From: Micrasema longulum
Taxonomy: Eukaryota; Arthropoda; Insecta; Trichoptera; Brachycentridae
Length of the DNA stretch: 64,000 nucleotides
Reading direction: 5' to 3'
Assembly: GCA_022494885.1 (NCBI GenBank)
Contig: JAGVSM010001430.1
Coordinates: 248,001 to 312,000 of the forward strand
Position numbers and translations under genes: made by a program. Shown here piece by piece: positions 1 through 9,372 of the stretch. The stretch's first letter is position 1. Every line of letters starts with the position of its first letter. The notes under the pieces were generated by a model, which was given only the letters and a program-made list of their open reading frames with translations, had not been told where the DNA came from and ran no database searches.

Positions 1-138
1 GAAAAAAAATATCTTGTGCAATTTGCTTTACAGCGATGATTTGATGAAAATAATTGTATTTTTCGTAAGCTATGATCAAAATGTTGGTAAAGTTGTTCAA
101 GGGTATTAAGTGTATTACAGTCATTTGAGATTCTTTAT

Positions 139-411
139 TCATTATGTAAATAAAAGACTAGTTATAATTTAATCCCCGAATTTGGAAAAATTGCGGCATC
201 TTCGAGACTGGTATCTTTATTAAGGTGTTCAATGTATTTATACAAAATAGAGGTAAGGGTAGATAATTCAAAAGTATATGAAAGTAAATTAAATACCTCC
301 TTAATAAAAATACAAGTCTCGAAGATGTCATGGAAACGATGAAACAAGTCACTGGATATCCAAAATTTGCGGATTAAAGTATCACTCGTCTTTTATTTAT
401 ATAATAAATGA
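139..411. mobile_element. TIR MITE, about 270 bp
   Basis: The ends are inverted copies: the left end has GTAAATAAAAGACTAG (147-162) and the right end, reverse-complemented, has ATAAATAAAAGACGAG. Inside is a second, better inverted pair: 196-229 against 291-329, sharing CATCTTCGAGACT and TTTATTAAGG. This is the structure of a non-autonomous DNA transposon. No transposase is encoded; the two 60-codon open frames here are palindrome artefacts. A related right end lies at 58071-58131. I see no clear target duplication, so the superfamily is unassigned. Confidence 0.6.
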
Positions 412-554
412 CAATGAACTTCCATCAAGAATTTTCACTTACAAACTTAAATTCTTTATTCAATAACAAACTTATTCAATTAAATAATAATTAGAACTAA
501 ATAAAGAAAACATAAGGTATTAAAATTCTTAAAAACGTAGTTAAAAAAAAAAAT

Positions 555-660
555 CTTGTCGGGTTGTGGTCCAGGAGCTAGTGTCTCGAAATCACTGATA
601 AAGTCCGTGGTTCGAATCCCACTCTACACAAACTCTACAAAATATTTGTGTTTTATTTTA
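555..660 (+). mobile_element. tRNA-derived SINE head (family B)
   Basis: A pol III-type promoter is readable: an A-box-like TGTGGTCCAGGA near 564-575 and a B box GGTTCGAATCC at 609-619. The stem bases do not form a full tRNA cloverleaf, so this is a SINE head and not a tRNA gene. The head closely matches those at 25490-25672 and 53995-54168 on the other strand. Downstream it runs into T-rich sequence without the body seen in those copies, so this copy is truncated or belongs to a different subfamily. Confidence 0.6.
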
Positions 661-949
661 TTAGTACCTGTATTTATCATGAGAAATTGTATTTACCATC
701 GTAAGAATGCACTGCATAAGTCCGTCAATTAAATAAATATTAAATCTAACGTTTGCTGTCCATAGTTATTTATAAAAAGATTTGGTACCAGACCATTAAC
801 AGATGTATGGTAAATCTTATAAGAACCTGTAATAAAATACCCTTAATTGGTAAAATATATTTTTACATATATATAAATGAATGTAAATAGCACTTTTTGT
901 GAGGAATATGTATTTACTTTAAATAAATATTTAATTTATTTACACTTAT
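661..949. other. AT-rich, nothing recognised
   Basis: No open frame, repeat match or RNA signature that I can support. Confidence 0.5.
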
Positions 950-1990
950 TGCAACAGAGAGAGAAAACATTTTTGAGAAGGGAATATCTAGGCATTTACA
1001 GTGCTAATTTTATTTATTTTATTTTATTTTATTTTTTCAAGAATTAACGGTACAAGTACCTTTTACATAACATACATACATAAGTATTTACAGTGGAGTA
1101 TATACAGTAACATTTTTTTCAATGCTTACTTAGAAAGAACATAATTAAAATATTGATTCCACACTAAAATGTTTTACAAGTAATTGTTTATAAGCTGGAA
1201 ATTTCAATAAAAATATGTCACCTAAATCCGAATGTTTATTACCCAGCGCATGTAGACGATTCAGTACTGAATTGCTAGAATATATTGAGATATGATTGTT
1301 GCAGTGATAAAGTTGAACTAGCCTAGTCACTCTAACTGGTACTTTAAAACCAATGAGGGCCAAAATTTCAGGGCTGTCCAATACTGAATTAACGATTTTA
1401 AATAGAACTAATAAATCATTAATAGTTCTCCTGTCCCTTAATTTAATCAAATTTAATATATTTGATAAATAATCATAGCTACGAAATTCATTACGTATTC
1501 CTAATTTAAAATTAACATATCTCAAAAACTTATTCTGAATTCTTTCTATGGTAATTTGGTGAGAGGCATAATAAGGGCTCCATATTGTAGAATTATACTT
1601 CAAGATGCATCTCACCAAGGAGGTGTATAAAATTTTTAAATTGTTTATATTTTTAAAGTCCTTAGTGATGCGCAAAATAAACCCAAGCGTCTTCAAAGAT
1701 CTACTACTAATATCATTAATGTGACTGATAAAAGACAATTTCTGATCAAAAATCACACCCAAATCCCGCATCTCAGTAACTGAATCCAATGCAGTGTTAC
1801 CGATTACCGTCAAATAAAATAGGATTTTTTATCCTGAAAAATCTCATTATATGGCATTTTTTATATGACCTGTCATTGGCTTGTTTAAGTGGCTACTTTA
1901 CACAATGTGTAACATTCACCATTCAGCCCATGTTCGAACATCTACATTTTCTCAACTCTTTCATCTGTTAACTTTTGTGAAGTAAAATAA
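950..1990. mobile_element. Fold-back element (subfamily 2), split by a LINE
   Basis: Bases 950-1005 carry the subfamily-2 start (GCAACAGAGAGAG, then AGAAGGGAATAT and GGCATTTACAGTGCT). The same arm resumes at 1864 with TATGACCTGTCATTGG and continues through TGTGTAACATTCACCATT to about 1985. In unbroken copies these two blocks are contiguous. The 858 bp in between is a minus-strand LINE fragment. The inverted right arm is missing here. Confidence 0.75.
1006..1863 (-). pseudogene. Jockey-like LINE reverse transcriptase C-terminal fragment
   Basis: A continuous minus-strand frame of about 222 codons (stop at 1145, open to 1813 and beyond) encodes the region after the reverse transcriptase catalytic core of a non-LTR retrotransposon. 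Visible family marks are M-R-D-L-G-V-I-F-D, then Y-T-S-L-V-R and N-S-T-I-W-S-P-Y-Y, then the ERIQNKFLRY helix typical of jockey/CR1-like LINEs. Upstream the frame continues as ILFYLTVIG to a stop near 1835, so the element is 5'-truncated. The 3' end is a (TAAAA)n-type tail, read on the minus strand, at 1008-1036. It sits inside a fold-back element. The frame is unbroken over 222 codons, suggesting a fairly recent insertion, but it lacks all catalytic domains and cannot be active. Confidence 0.85.
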
Positions 1991-2568
1991 AATATATTTT
2001 TTTAATTAATTAATAAATATGAGTTCTAAAATGCATGTCTTAAAATACATTTGATAACTTATAATGCAATAGCCACTATCATTCAAATGCAGTATAAAAA
2101 ATAAAATTTTAAAATATGTTGTAATTGTAATGAACGTTCATTAATACCTTTTATATTCGTTTGACAAAATTGGTATTATTATTTTTATAAGTATTGTATT
2201 TTCTGCAAAAGCCTCTGGCAATTCTGTCAATCTCATTATATTGTTTACTGCTTTAGCTAACTAAAATATTGCTTTCTGTGACGGATATGAAACTAATGGC
2301 TAATAACACCAGCGCGTTGTTTATAATAATTATCATTAAGTTTGTATTTGAATTTAAACGGATAGAAAGTTCCGGTGGTTTAATTTTTTTATGAACTCCT
2401 TAAGAGCTGTTCTAAAAAAATACTTTACACGTGGTGATGTAACATCGAGTTACCTTAAACAAAAGTCGGAATATTCTGAAGTTCAGACATTGAAAAAAAA
2501 AGACAAACAGACATACTGTTAAATTACTTATATCTATAACTAACAAAAAAAAATCTGTACTTAAAGCT
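1991..2568. other. AT-rich, nothing recognised
   Basis: Short open frames only. No supported feature. Confidence 0.5.
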
Positions 2569-2730
2569 CGTTATTTATTTATTATGTATACGGCTAAAGC
2601 CAATAACAACAGTTACACGATGAAAAAATTGTACAAAAAACTGATCAAAAAAGAACTAAATAAATTAAAAATCATAAATACGCCGGTCATACAACTCGCG
2701 CGCACCCCGTTTACTACCTTGATTGACTGA
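2569..2730 (-). mobile_element. LINE 3' end
   Basis: On the minus strand the sequence ends GTTGTTATTGGCTTTAGCC, GTATACATAATAAATAAATAA. The same GTTATTGGCT(C/T)..GCCGTA..ATAATA motif ends the LINE at 30028-30552, where it follows recognisable reverse transcriptase sequence. No coding portion is identifiable here. Confidence 0.5.
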
Positions 2731-3011
2731 TTGAACGAATTTAAGGAATTTTTTCATTTGTTTTTGTCTATTTTACAGAAACACCGGCCACAAATCAGCG
2801 TCAATGTCTTCCTTGTTATAAGTTATATTTTCACAGTAAAACAGATGAGTTGTGACATTGGTATCACATGCATTCGTGTAATAATTATTCAAGATAAATA
2901 TTTTTTGTATTAAAATTCAGCATATCCATACAAATTTTACTATCCAAATCTGATGTGAAAATGTCCGTTTAAAAATGCATTACAAATGCAACTTCATACT
3001 TTTAATAAAAA

Positions 3012-3076
3012 AGATATATATATCAAGTCTTGAATTCTATGTAGACTCGTGTTACACCACAACCACACAAGAGTTA
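3012..3076 (-). repeat. Dispersed repeat, copy 1
   Basis: Read on the minus strand this carries GTGGTGTAACACGAGTCT followed by CAAGACTTG and TATATC. It matches 45318-45388 (+), and its tail matches 36923-36953 (+). The family is not recognised and no coding is visible. Confidence 0.6.
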
Positions 3077-3363
3077 ACTCGTTTATTTTCATTCAACGTA
3101 AAAACATATTCTAGATCTTTACCTTTATCTTTATAATCATTTGATTAAGCTCCCACATTTCCTCAATACAACAAGTTTCTGGATTACCTTCTTTCAGAAC
3201 AAAGATAACAACGCTACCATATTACAGAAAGTTCCTTCGGGCGGCCATTTTTTGTTCGGCAAGGAGAATTTTTTTTCTTGATTTTATGAGAACACCTCCA
3301 AGGAAATTGAAGACTTTAAATGCGATTTGCGGTATGTGGTAGGCAAACTGTTATCATTAAAAT

Positions 3364-3425
3364 TATTGTCATTATTCTTTATCCACAACTAATGGTGCAT
3401 AGTCCACTAAACTAGTACGCTAATC
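3364..3425 (-). mobile_element. SINE family C, 3' end fragment
   Basis: Reads TCATTATTCTTTATCC then CTAATGGTGCATAG on the plus strand, matching the 3' terminal block of family C (for example 61043-61290). Only the last 60 bases or so are present. Confidence 0.4.
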
Positions 3426-3659
3426 ATTATAACTTATATCGTTAAATTGTTTTAATGTTATCGTTTAAAAATATATACAGCATAAATTTAATATTACACT
3501 GCATAAATAAAAAATAGTTTTTCCTGAAAATTTTCGATAACCACTGAATAGTTTCATTGTTTCCATAACGTTTGTGTTAGATGATCAGTAGTACTTTTCA
3601 TATACAATTTCCAGACCAGGTAAAATTCAATATTAGCAGAGTATTAACACCTTTAATAT

Positions 3660-4056
3660 TTTATATTCATACATATATATTCTTTTTCTGTTGATTAAAA
3701 TGATACTCTTGTTTTGTTTTTTTTTTAATACTACTATATTTTAATATTATTTTGTTTATGTTAATGATACCACTATTTCGTATATTTGATTATGTGTGAT
3801 TCTTAGTTTGTATACTTTATATTTTAAAAATTATTTCTGATTATTTTTTTTGCATTGTATTCTTTGGAATTTTATTATTTATTACATTAACCTTTTTTTC
3901 TAGATTGTTATTCTATGTCATTATAATTTGATCTAATTAATTTTACTACGTATTTTTATTGTTATTTATTGTGGCTTGACACGGGCATAGCCTAAAAAGC
4001 CTTAATAAGTTCATAAATATTTAAAGTCGTGTAATTTTGAATGAATAAATAAATAT
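3660..4056 (+). mobile_element. Probable LINE 3' UTR and tail
   Basis: T-rich sequence leads to GACACGGGCATAGCCTAAAA and ends AATGAATAAATAAATA. A short GC-richer block before an (AATA)n tail is a common LINE 3' end arrangement in this window. No coding sequence is readable upstream, so the call rests on the tail alone. Confidence 0.35.
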
Positions 4057-4074
4057 AATGTTCCTTGCTAAGCA

Positions 4075-4130
4075 ATCCAATTGCGCTGTTGCGTGGTAGG
4101 CAAACGCGCTAACCATTAGACCATAATGCA
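4075..4130 (-). mobile_element. SINE head fragment, probably family C
   Basis: GTAGGCAAACGCGCTAACC and ATTAGACCATAATGC resemble the A-box end of the family C tRNA-like head (compare 61255-61290). The rest of the SINE is absent. Confidence 0.4.
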
Positions 4131-4714
4131 GATTAAATAACCTAAACCTGTGTAACTTCAAAGATTTAAAATAAAACAACTCTTAAATATTATCTGATGA
4201 TATTGGAATTATATGTAACAGCTCATTAATATAAAATGTTGTATCCGTTGATAACATTTTAGGAATGTTTTAATAAACAGTCAAATTATTCATTGCTAGA
4301 TTCGACAAGAAAAGATCATAATATTCGATTTGAAAATTACGTGGGATTTTAAAACAATTTATTTATCTTTCATCTCAACCAATCGGGAATTCGAATGGTC
4401 ACGCGTTTAATTAATTTCAAAATAAAATACATTGTATCTTAATTTGCGTAAAATAATCAAAATGTATCGAGGTTGCAGGTTGTCGCACGCCCGTAATACC
4501 AGCATTAAATCTCTAGCCGAATGTCTTACGAAGTATTCGATAAATCGATAACATCTTGTAAATTGCCACACCTCATTGTGGACCATTCCGAGTAGTGACG
4601 GAGATAAAATAAATCGATTATTTCAGCAACAAGATCCGACTTCAGACTTCAGAAATAAAATTTTCGAGTACATTTTACTTTTCAAAAAGTCACGTAATTC
4701 TGGATTTTGGATAT
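4131..4714. other. No recognised feature
   Basis: AT-rich, with no supported open frame or repeat match. Confidence 0.45.
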
Positions 4715-4791
4715 AATGTATGTACCTAGGCCATACAAAAAGCTTGTTTTTTTATTTGGCAAGCCAGTGCGCTCGTTGGGAAGACAACATA
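4715..4791 (+). repeat. Dispersed repeat X, copy 1
   Basis: TATGTACCTAGGCCATAC followed by GCGCTCGTTGGGAAGACAAC. A second copy at 14419-14490 reads TATGTACTTAGGCCATAC and GCGCGTCGGGAAGACAAC. The second copy abuts the CpG-rich inverted repeat; this one does not. Confidence 0.6.
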
Positions 4792-5102
4792 TGTATAACT
4801 TTTTCAGATATTTTTGATTGACAACTCTTTACTAGAGCGTTCTACGAAAAATGTCTCTTCTGTATTTTTATTTAAAGACCTCATTTTGTAAAATTTATTA
4901 CATTTAACATTGAAAAATTTAAAAATTCTCGCTTGACAAAGATTTTACTTTTTAAATAAAATGAATTATTTTTAAAGATGTATTGGATAAAGATATATTT
5001 TATAATTATATTAATGGATTCAAATCTCAGTTATTTTAATTGCAATTTAGTTTATTTCTCAAACAGCCTGGTAACACAGTTAAATAATACAAAAAAGTTA
5101 TT

Positions 5103-5655
5103 AACAAATAACAACAGGGATAGAGAATACCTTAAATAAGGGAATATGGAAGTCTAAGCATTTACAGGGCTTATGATCTGTCATTGGCTGGTTTAAATGG
5201 CCATTTTACACACTGTGTAACATTCACCATTTTACCTATGTTTGAACATCCACGTTTATTCAATTCTTTCATTTGGTGATTTTAGTGATGTTAAATAGCT
5301 GAAACCTTTATTGTTGTGATGAGATTCATCTGACTGGATAACTTTACATACTGAGCAACGCCTGAAAACAATTTTCCAATTTAGAATTATATAACTTCAC
5401 TAAAATCAACAAATGGACGAACTGAAGAAACGTGGATGTTCAAACATAGGCAAAATGGTGAATGTTACACAGTGTGTAAAGTGGCCACTTAAACCAACCA
5501 ATTACAGGTCATAAGCCTTGTAAATGCCTAGACTTCCATATTCCCTTATTTAAGGTATTCTCTATCCTTGTTGTTATTTGTTAATCTTAATGACTCCTGA
5601 GTGGGTGAAATCCAGTCTTTTGTCTACAAAAATTTGGACAAACTCAAATAATGTA
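5103..5655. mobile_element. Fold-back element, best-preserved copy (subfamily 1)
   Basis: Two inverted arms face each other: left 5103-5290 and right 5392-5592. They share about 190 bp at roughly 90% identity by eye, including AGGGAATATGGAAGTCTA, TGTGTAACATTCACCATT and CCTATGTTTGAACATCCA. The loop holds GCTGAAACCTTTATTG and GCAACGCCTGAAAACAATTT. The right side extends into CCAGTCTTTTGTCTAC and TTTGGACAAACTCAAAT, which the left arm lacks. AAAAAAGTTATT occurs at both flanks (5091-5102 and 5656-5667), a possible 12 bp target duplication, though AT-rich. No protein is encoded. A transcript through it would fold into a long hairpin. Confidence 0.8.
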
Positions 5656-6421
5656 AAAAAAGTTATTGCTTATAAAAAAATAATCTCTTTTTTAATTTAT
5701 TAACCAAACGACAACCTAATCATTTTATTAATTAATTTATATTGATTATTGCAAAACGTTTTGGAGTCTGTAAAATATTATATAACTGGCCATAAAAATC
5801 ATTTGATAATTTTGAAATGTATACTCTAATGGAATGATCGATTGTTTAGTTTACCGATTTTAGCATCACTATTCCTTGGCAATGGGGCGTGGTGAAACGA
5901 AATTTGTTTAATATCTGGCGTCAATAAGGCCGCTGATTGTATCTGGTTGCGTAGGCCTGATTTGGAAAAGTAATGCACAAAGAGACATGTCCGAAAGCGA
6001 CTCAACAATTGCGTGTAGTACCATTGTGAACGACAATGTGTCGAAGGAACAGCGATACGAGATTTTTTGTCACGGTAACTTTCACTCCGAGAATACGTAA
6101 CACATGAATAATAACACCTGCAAAAGTCGTTACGAGAACTATTTTAATTTTTTACATCTTCAGATTTGTATCTTTCAAACACTGTAATGGAAATTGAAAG
6201 TCTATTATGAGAGAATTTAAGAACAGTGTAAGAAAAACATGACGTAAGACTTCAATTATTTCTAAAAAAACAACTGTTCTGTTGAAATGATATATTGAAC
6301 AAAAAAGAAAGACATCAATTACCTATTGCTTACTTTCTATCCTATTTCGTTTTGCGCTTTCATAAAAAAAACTTGAACTGTATTAGTGAAATAATTAGTT
6401 ATAGGTTATTCTTATTCTTTA
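5656..6421. other. No recognised feature
   Basis: Mostly AT-rich. The part at about 5830-6110 is noticeably less AT-rich and holds a 60-codon minus-strand frame, but I recognise no domain and no splice context, so no gene is called. Confidence 0.4.
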
Positions 6422-6872
6422 TGTGTCATGTTGGGTCTTCTTGACGTTGATAACTACTTGGGAGAAAGCTTCTCTATCCTGAGCATTGCGAAAGAGCTCC
6501 TCCACAGCTCTAATCCTGGTCCATGCTCGGATGTTTCTTCAAAGCCAGGAAAGTTGTTTTCTTCCAATTTCTCTACAACCCTCGATCTTTCTCTTCATGA
6601 CAAGCTGAAGTTTGGCATATTTATCACCTCTCAACACATAGCCAAAATATAACATCTTAAGTGGTGAATTTTCTTCATTTCTACTGGCTCTACATAATAT
6701 TTTATTGTTGGTTATAATATTGGTCCAAGATATTCTTTACATTCTAGGGTGGATCCACATTTCAAATGCTTCAAGGCGGTTTGGAATATTAACTTGAAAA
6801 GTCCACGCCTCTACACCGTACAGTAAGGCAGACCATATAATATAACATTTGACCATTCGTGGTCTCAATTTA
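6422..6872 (-). pseudogene. RTE-type LINE C-terminal region (3' part)
   Basis: Reading the minus strand gives the familiar post-reverse-transcriptase tail of RTE-type LINEs: R-M-V-K-C-Y-I, then LLYGVEAWTF, then LEAFEMWI and RISWT, then a Y-V-L-R block, then KIEGCREIGRK and NIRAWTRI, EELFRNAQDREAF. It has two or more in-frame stops (one after WIHPRM, one after LSWL) and ends with a stop at about 6422. It continues at 7385-7610 after a 512 bp interruption. The element is 5'-truncated, lacks the catalytic core, and is dead. Confidence 0.85.
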
Positions 6873-7384
6873 TTTATTATCATTATATTACATACGCAAA
6901 ATTATAATTTATACAAAGTTGCTTTGACTGCCTTACTAGAGTTATTTACCCCGTTTTAAGACAGTCAAAAAATATAAAAAACAGTGATCAATTCATAGAA
7001 ACAGTTATAAAGATACAGGACAAAGTGAAAAACAAAGTAAAAAATGAAGTAAAAACATGGTAAAAAATGTAGTATAAACATAGTAAAAATGTAATAAAAA
7101 CATAGTAAAATTGTAGTAAAAACATAGTAAAAATGTAGTTAAAAACGAAGCAAAACCATTATAACAAAGTAATAAATGTAGTGAAAACATAGTAAAAACC
7201 ATTATAAATGTATGAATATGTCTATAAAAATATTTTGAAACTCAGTAAAATGCAAAATAAAAACAGAATACATACCAAGATATATATTTAGAGTCATAGT
7301 AAAAAAATGAATGTATGCGCATAGCAAAAAACATATAAAAAAAAAACATAGCAAAATACCAAGTAGAAAGAGAAAAATAAAAAG
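6873..7384. mobile_element. Insertion interrupting the RTE-type LINE, with a tandem array
   Basis: This block separates two halves of one LINE reading frame. It begins TTTATTTATTATCATT, like the antisense tail of another retroelement, and then carries an irregular tandem array (about 7020-7200) of units like AAACATAGTAAAAATGTAGT, about 20 bp each. Long minus-strand open frames here are low-complexity artefacts rich in Phe, Leu and Tyr. No clear target duplication is visible. Confidence 0.6.
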
Positions 7385-7615
7385 TTTAAGGTTATTATTA
7401 TCATCACAAAGAAAAATTTTCATTTTCAAATGCTGTTTCGGCCGCTTCAATTCTGCATTTAATCTCAGTGTCGGGGTCTAGATTCTCAGTGATAATACTG
7501 CCCAAGTACTTAAACTGTTTCACTCTCTCAAAATTGACACCCTTGTTGAAGATGTACATTTGGGTGACTCTCGGATAATAGGTTATAGTGAAATTTATGT
7601 CAAGAAAGCAGGAAA
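7385..7615 (-). pseudogene. RTE-type LINE reverse transcriptase fragment (5' part)
   Basis: The minus strand encodes ERVKQFKYLGSIITEN, then D-P-D-T-E-I-K-C-R-I-E-A-A, then after a one-base frameshift MKIFLCDDNNNLKL. This is the conserved K-Y-L-G-S-I-I block and following helix of RTE-type LINEs. In intact relatives the next residues are R-x-R-M-V-K-C, which here resume at 6872 on the far side of the insertion. The upstream end abuts a fold-back element at about 7620. Confidence 0.85.
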
Positions 7616-7619
7616 TCAT

Positions 7620-7965
7620 TTTTACAGGGGAATAAAGTCTACGCATTTACAGGCTTATGACCCTTTATTTGCTGGATTAAGTTCCCCTTTGCATATTGTG
7701 TGCCAATTACTTGCCTATGTTTAAACATCCGCAGTTCTTCAACTTATCCATCCATTGACTTGTGAAATAAAAAAGCAGAAATCTTTATCGACGTAACATC
7801 CCGCAAATACTTTTCAAGTTTCATACCTATTTTATAACAATTTGATAAGAATATATTGCAGAATATTTCTATATGCTTGTAGACAAGGGTGGATTTCACT
7901 TCCTAAGAAGTGAAATCTAACATTATCTACAAACATTTGGACATACTCAAAATATCGTTGAATCT
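7620..7965. mobile_element. Fold-back element, diverged copy
   Basis: Contains diverged left-arm blocks (GCATTTACAGGCTTATGACC, CTATGTTTAAACATCC) and, at the right, CTACAAACATTTGGACATACTC, the characteristic outer end split over 7921-7943. It includes a local palindrome GATTTCACTTCCTAAGAAG / TGAAATC. It starts abruptly next to the LINE at 7615, so its left end is missing. Confidence 0.65.
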
Positions 7966-7976
7966 TAAACAGCATA

Positions 7977-8150
7977 AAAATAAAGTTTATATTTGAAGCA
8001 CTTACTTTGTGGTTATTCATTATAATAAAATAAATCAAACATAAACCCTGACGAAGAAGCTTGTTTGCTTTGAGACCGGTCGGTGAAAAATAAAAATTAG
8101 TGGTTAAAAACAAAGTTGTTTTATTTATTTTATTTAGCATAAAAATAATT
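7977..8150 (+). mobile_element. Penelope-like element termini
   Basis: Two blocks of the PLE family are joined: TTTGAAGCACTTACTTTGTG (from 7992) and, after TAAACCCTGACGAAGAAGC, the 3' block with TTTGAGACCGGTCGGTG, ATTAGTGGTTAAAAACAAAG and TTGTTTTATTTATTTTA. The same 3' block follows the GIY-YIG coding region at 10248-10945, which ties these fragments to that element. The body is deleted. Confidence 0.65.
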
Positions 8151-8751
8151 CAATATTACGCAATAACTTACTTTTTTTACACTGACTAAATTCAAACCGA
8201 AGCAATGTAAAAACAATTGTGACACATATTAATGGTTATAATATGCTTCTAAAAGACATATTATGCTTAGCTAAGAACAAACTTTAAATTCATACAAAAG
8301 AGTGCCTTTTTAAAATAGCAATAGCAAGGAGGCGTTGGGGCAGCAATTAAGAGTTTGTGTGCGATTCTTTTTTTTTGTCAGTGTGTCGTATTTTCAAAAA
8401 CGCTGGATTGTATTATTTTTCTATCCGCTTCAACCTTCTTAAGAAAATTGTTTTTTTTTTAGTTTTACCGTAAGGTTTTCATACTTTAAAAATATAATTT
8501 CATTTTAAATAAGATTTCTATTATTTAAATCATCTCTACACATTATGAAGACTAAATATGCTGTAATATATATATTTTTAAAAATGCTGCCTAGCTCAGA
8601 ACACGTATTTACCATACCTAGTGAGGATATGCAGTACCTATCTTATATGTTTGTTTATACTTAAATTTTACATAATTGTACAACATTTTCTTTGACTTAA
8701 TTGTACCCTTTTTTACTGTTATGCAAACAGAACAAACTATTATTTATTACA
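8151..8751. other. AT-rich, nothing recognised
   Basis: No supported feature. Confidence 0.5.
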
Positions 8752-9372
8752 ATATTTGAGTTTGTCCAAATGTTCATGGAGAAAAGATTGGATTTCACCC
8801 CTTCGGGGGTCATAAAGATAAACAAATTACAACAGGAATGGAGAATACCTTAAATAAGGGAATATGGAAGTCAAGGCATTTACAGAGCTTATGACCTGTC
8901 ATTGGCTGGTTTGAGTGGCCACTTTACACACTGTGTAACATTCACCATTTTGCCTATGTTTGAACATCCATATTTCTTAAATTTTTCCAACTGTTGATTT
9001 TAGTAAAGTTAAAGAGCTGAAACCTTGATAGTTGTGAAGAGATTCATCTGACTGAATTATTTCACATACTAGGCAACGCCTGAAAACAATTTTTGAATTT
9101 TCAAACTTTTTCTTGGACCAGTTGGTTTCATTACAATATTTGAGTTTGTCCAAATGTTCATAGACAAAAGACTGGATTGAAATCTCTTCACAACAATAAA
9201 TGTTTCAGCTCTTTAACTTCACTAAAATCAACAGATGGAAGAATTGAAGAAATATGGATGTTCAAACATAGGCAAAATGGTGAATGTTACACAGTGTGTA
9301 AAGTGGCCACTTAAACCAGCCAAGACACGTCATAAGCTCTGTAAATGCCTTGACTTCCATATTCCCTGTATT
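8752..9372. mobile_element. Fold-back element, full-length composite copy
   Basis: The left arm is complete, from TTTGAGTTTGTCCAAATG through AGGGAATATGGAAGTC to GCAACGCCTGAAAACAATTT (8755-9095). In the centre the outer-end motif TTTGAGTTTGTCCAAATG recurs in direct orientation at about 9141, and then the inverted arm runs to 9366 (TGACTTCCATATTCCC). The copy therefore shows the modular order: outer end, arm, loop, second outer end, inverted arm. No coding capacity. Confidence 0.8.

Noticed and set aside
7005..7450. Two minus-strand open frames of 65 and 82 codons
   Set aside because: Low-complexity translation of the tandem array and AT-rich insert; Phe/Leu/Tyr runs with no domain.
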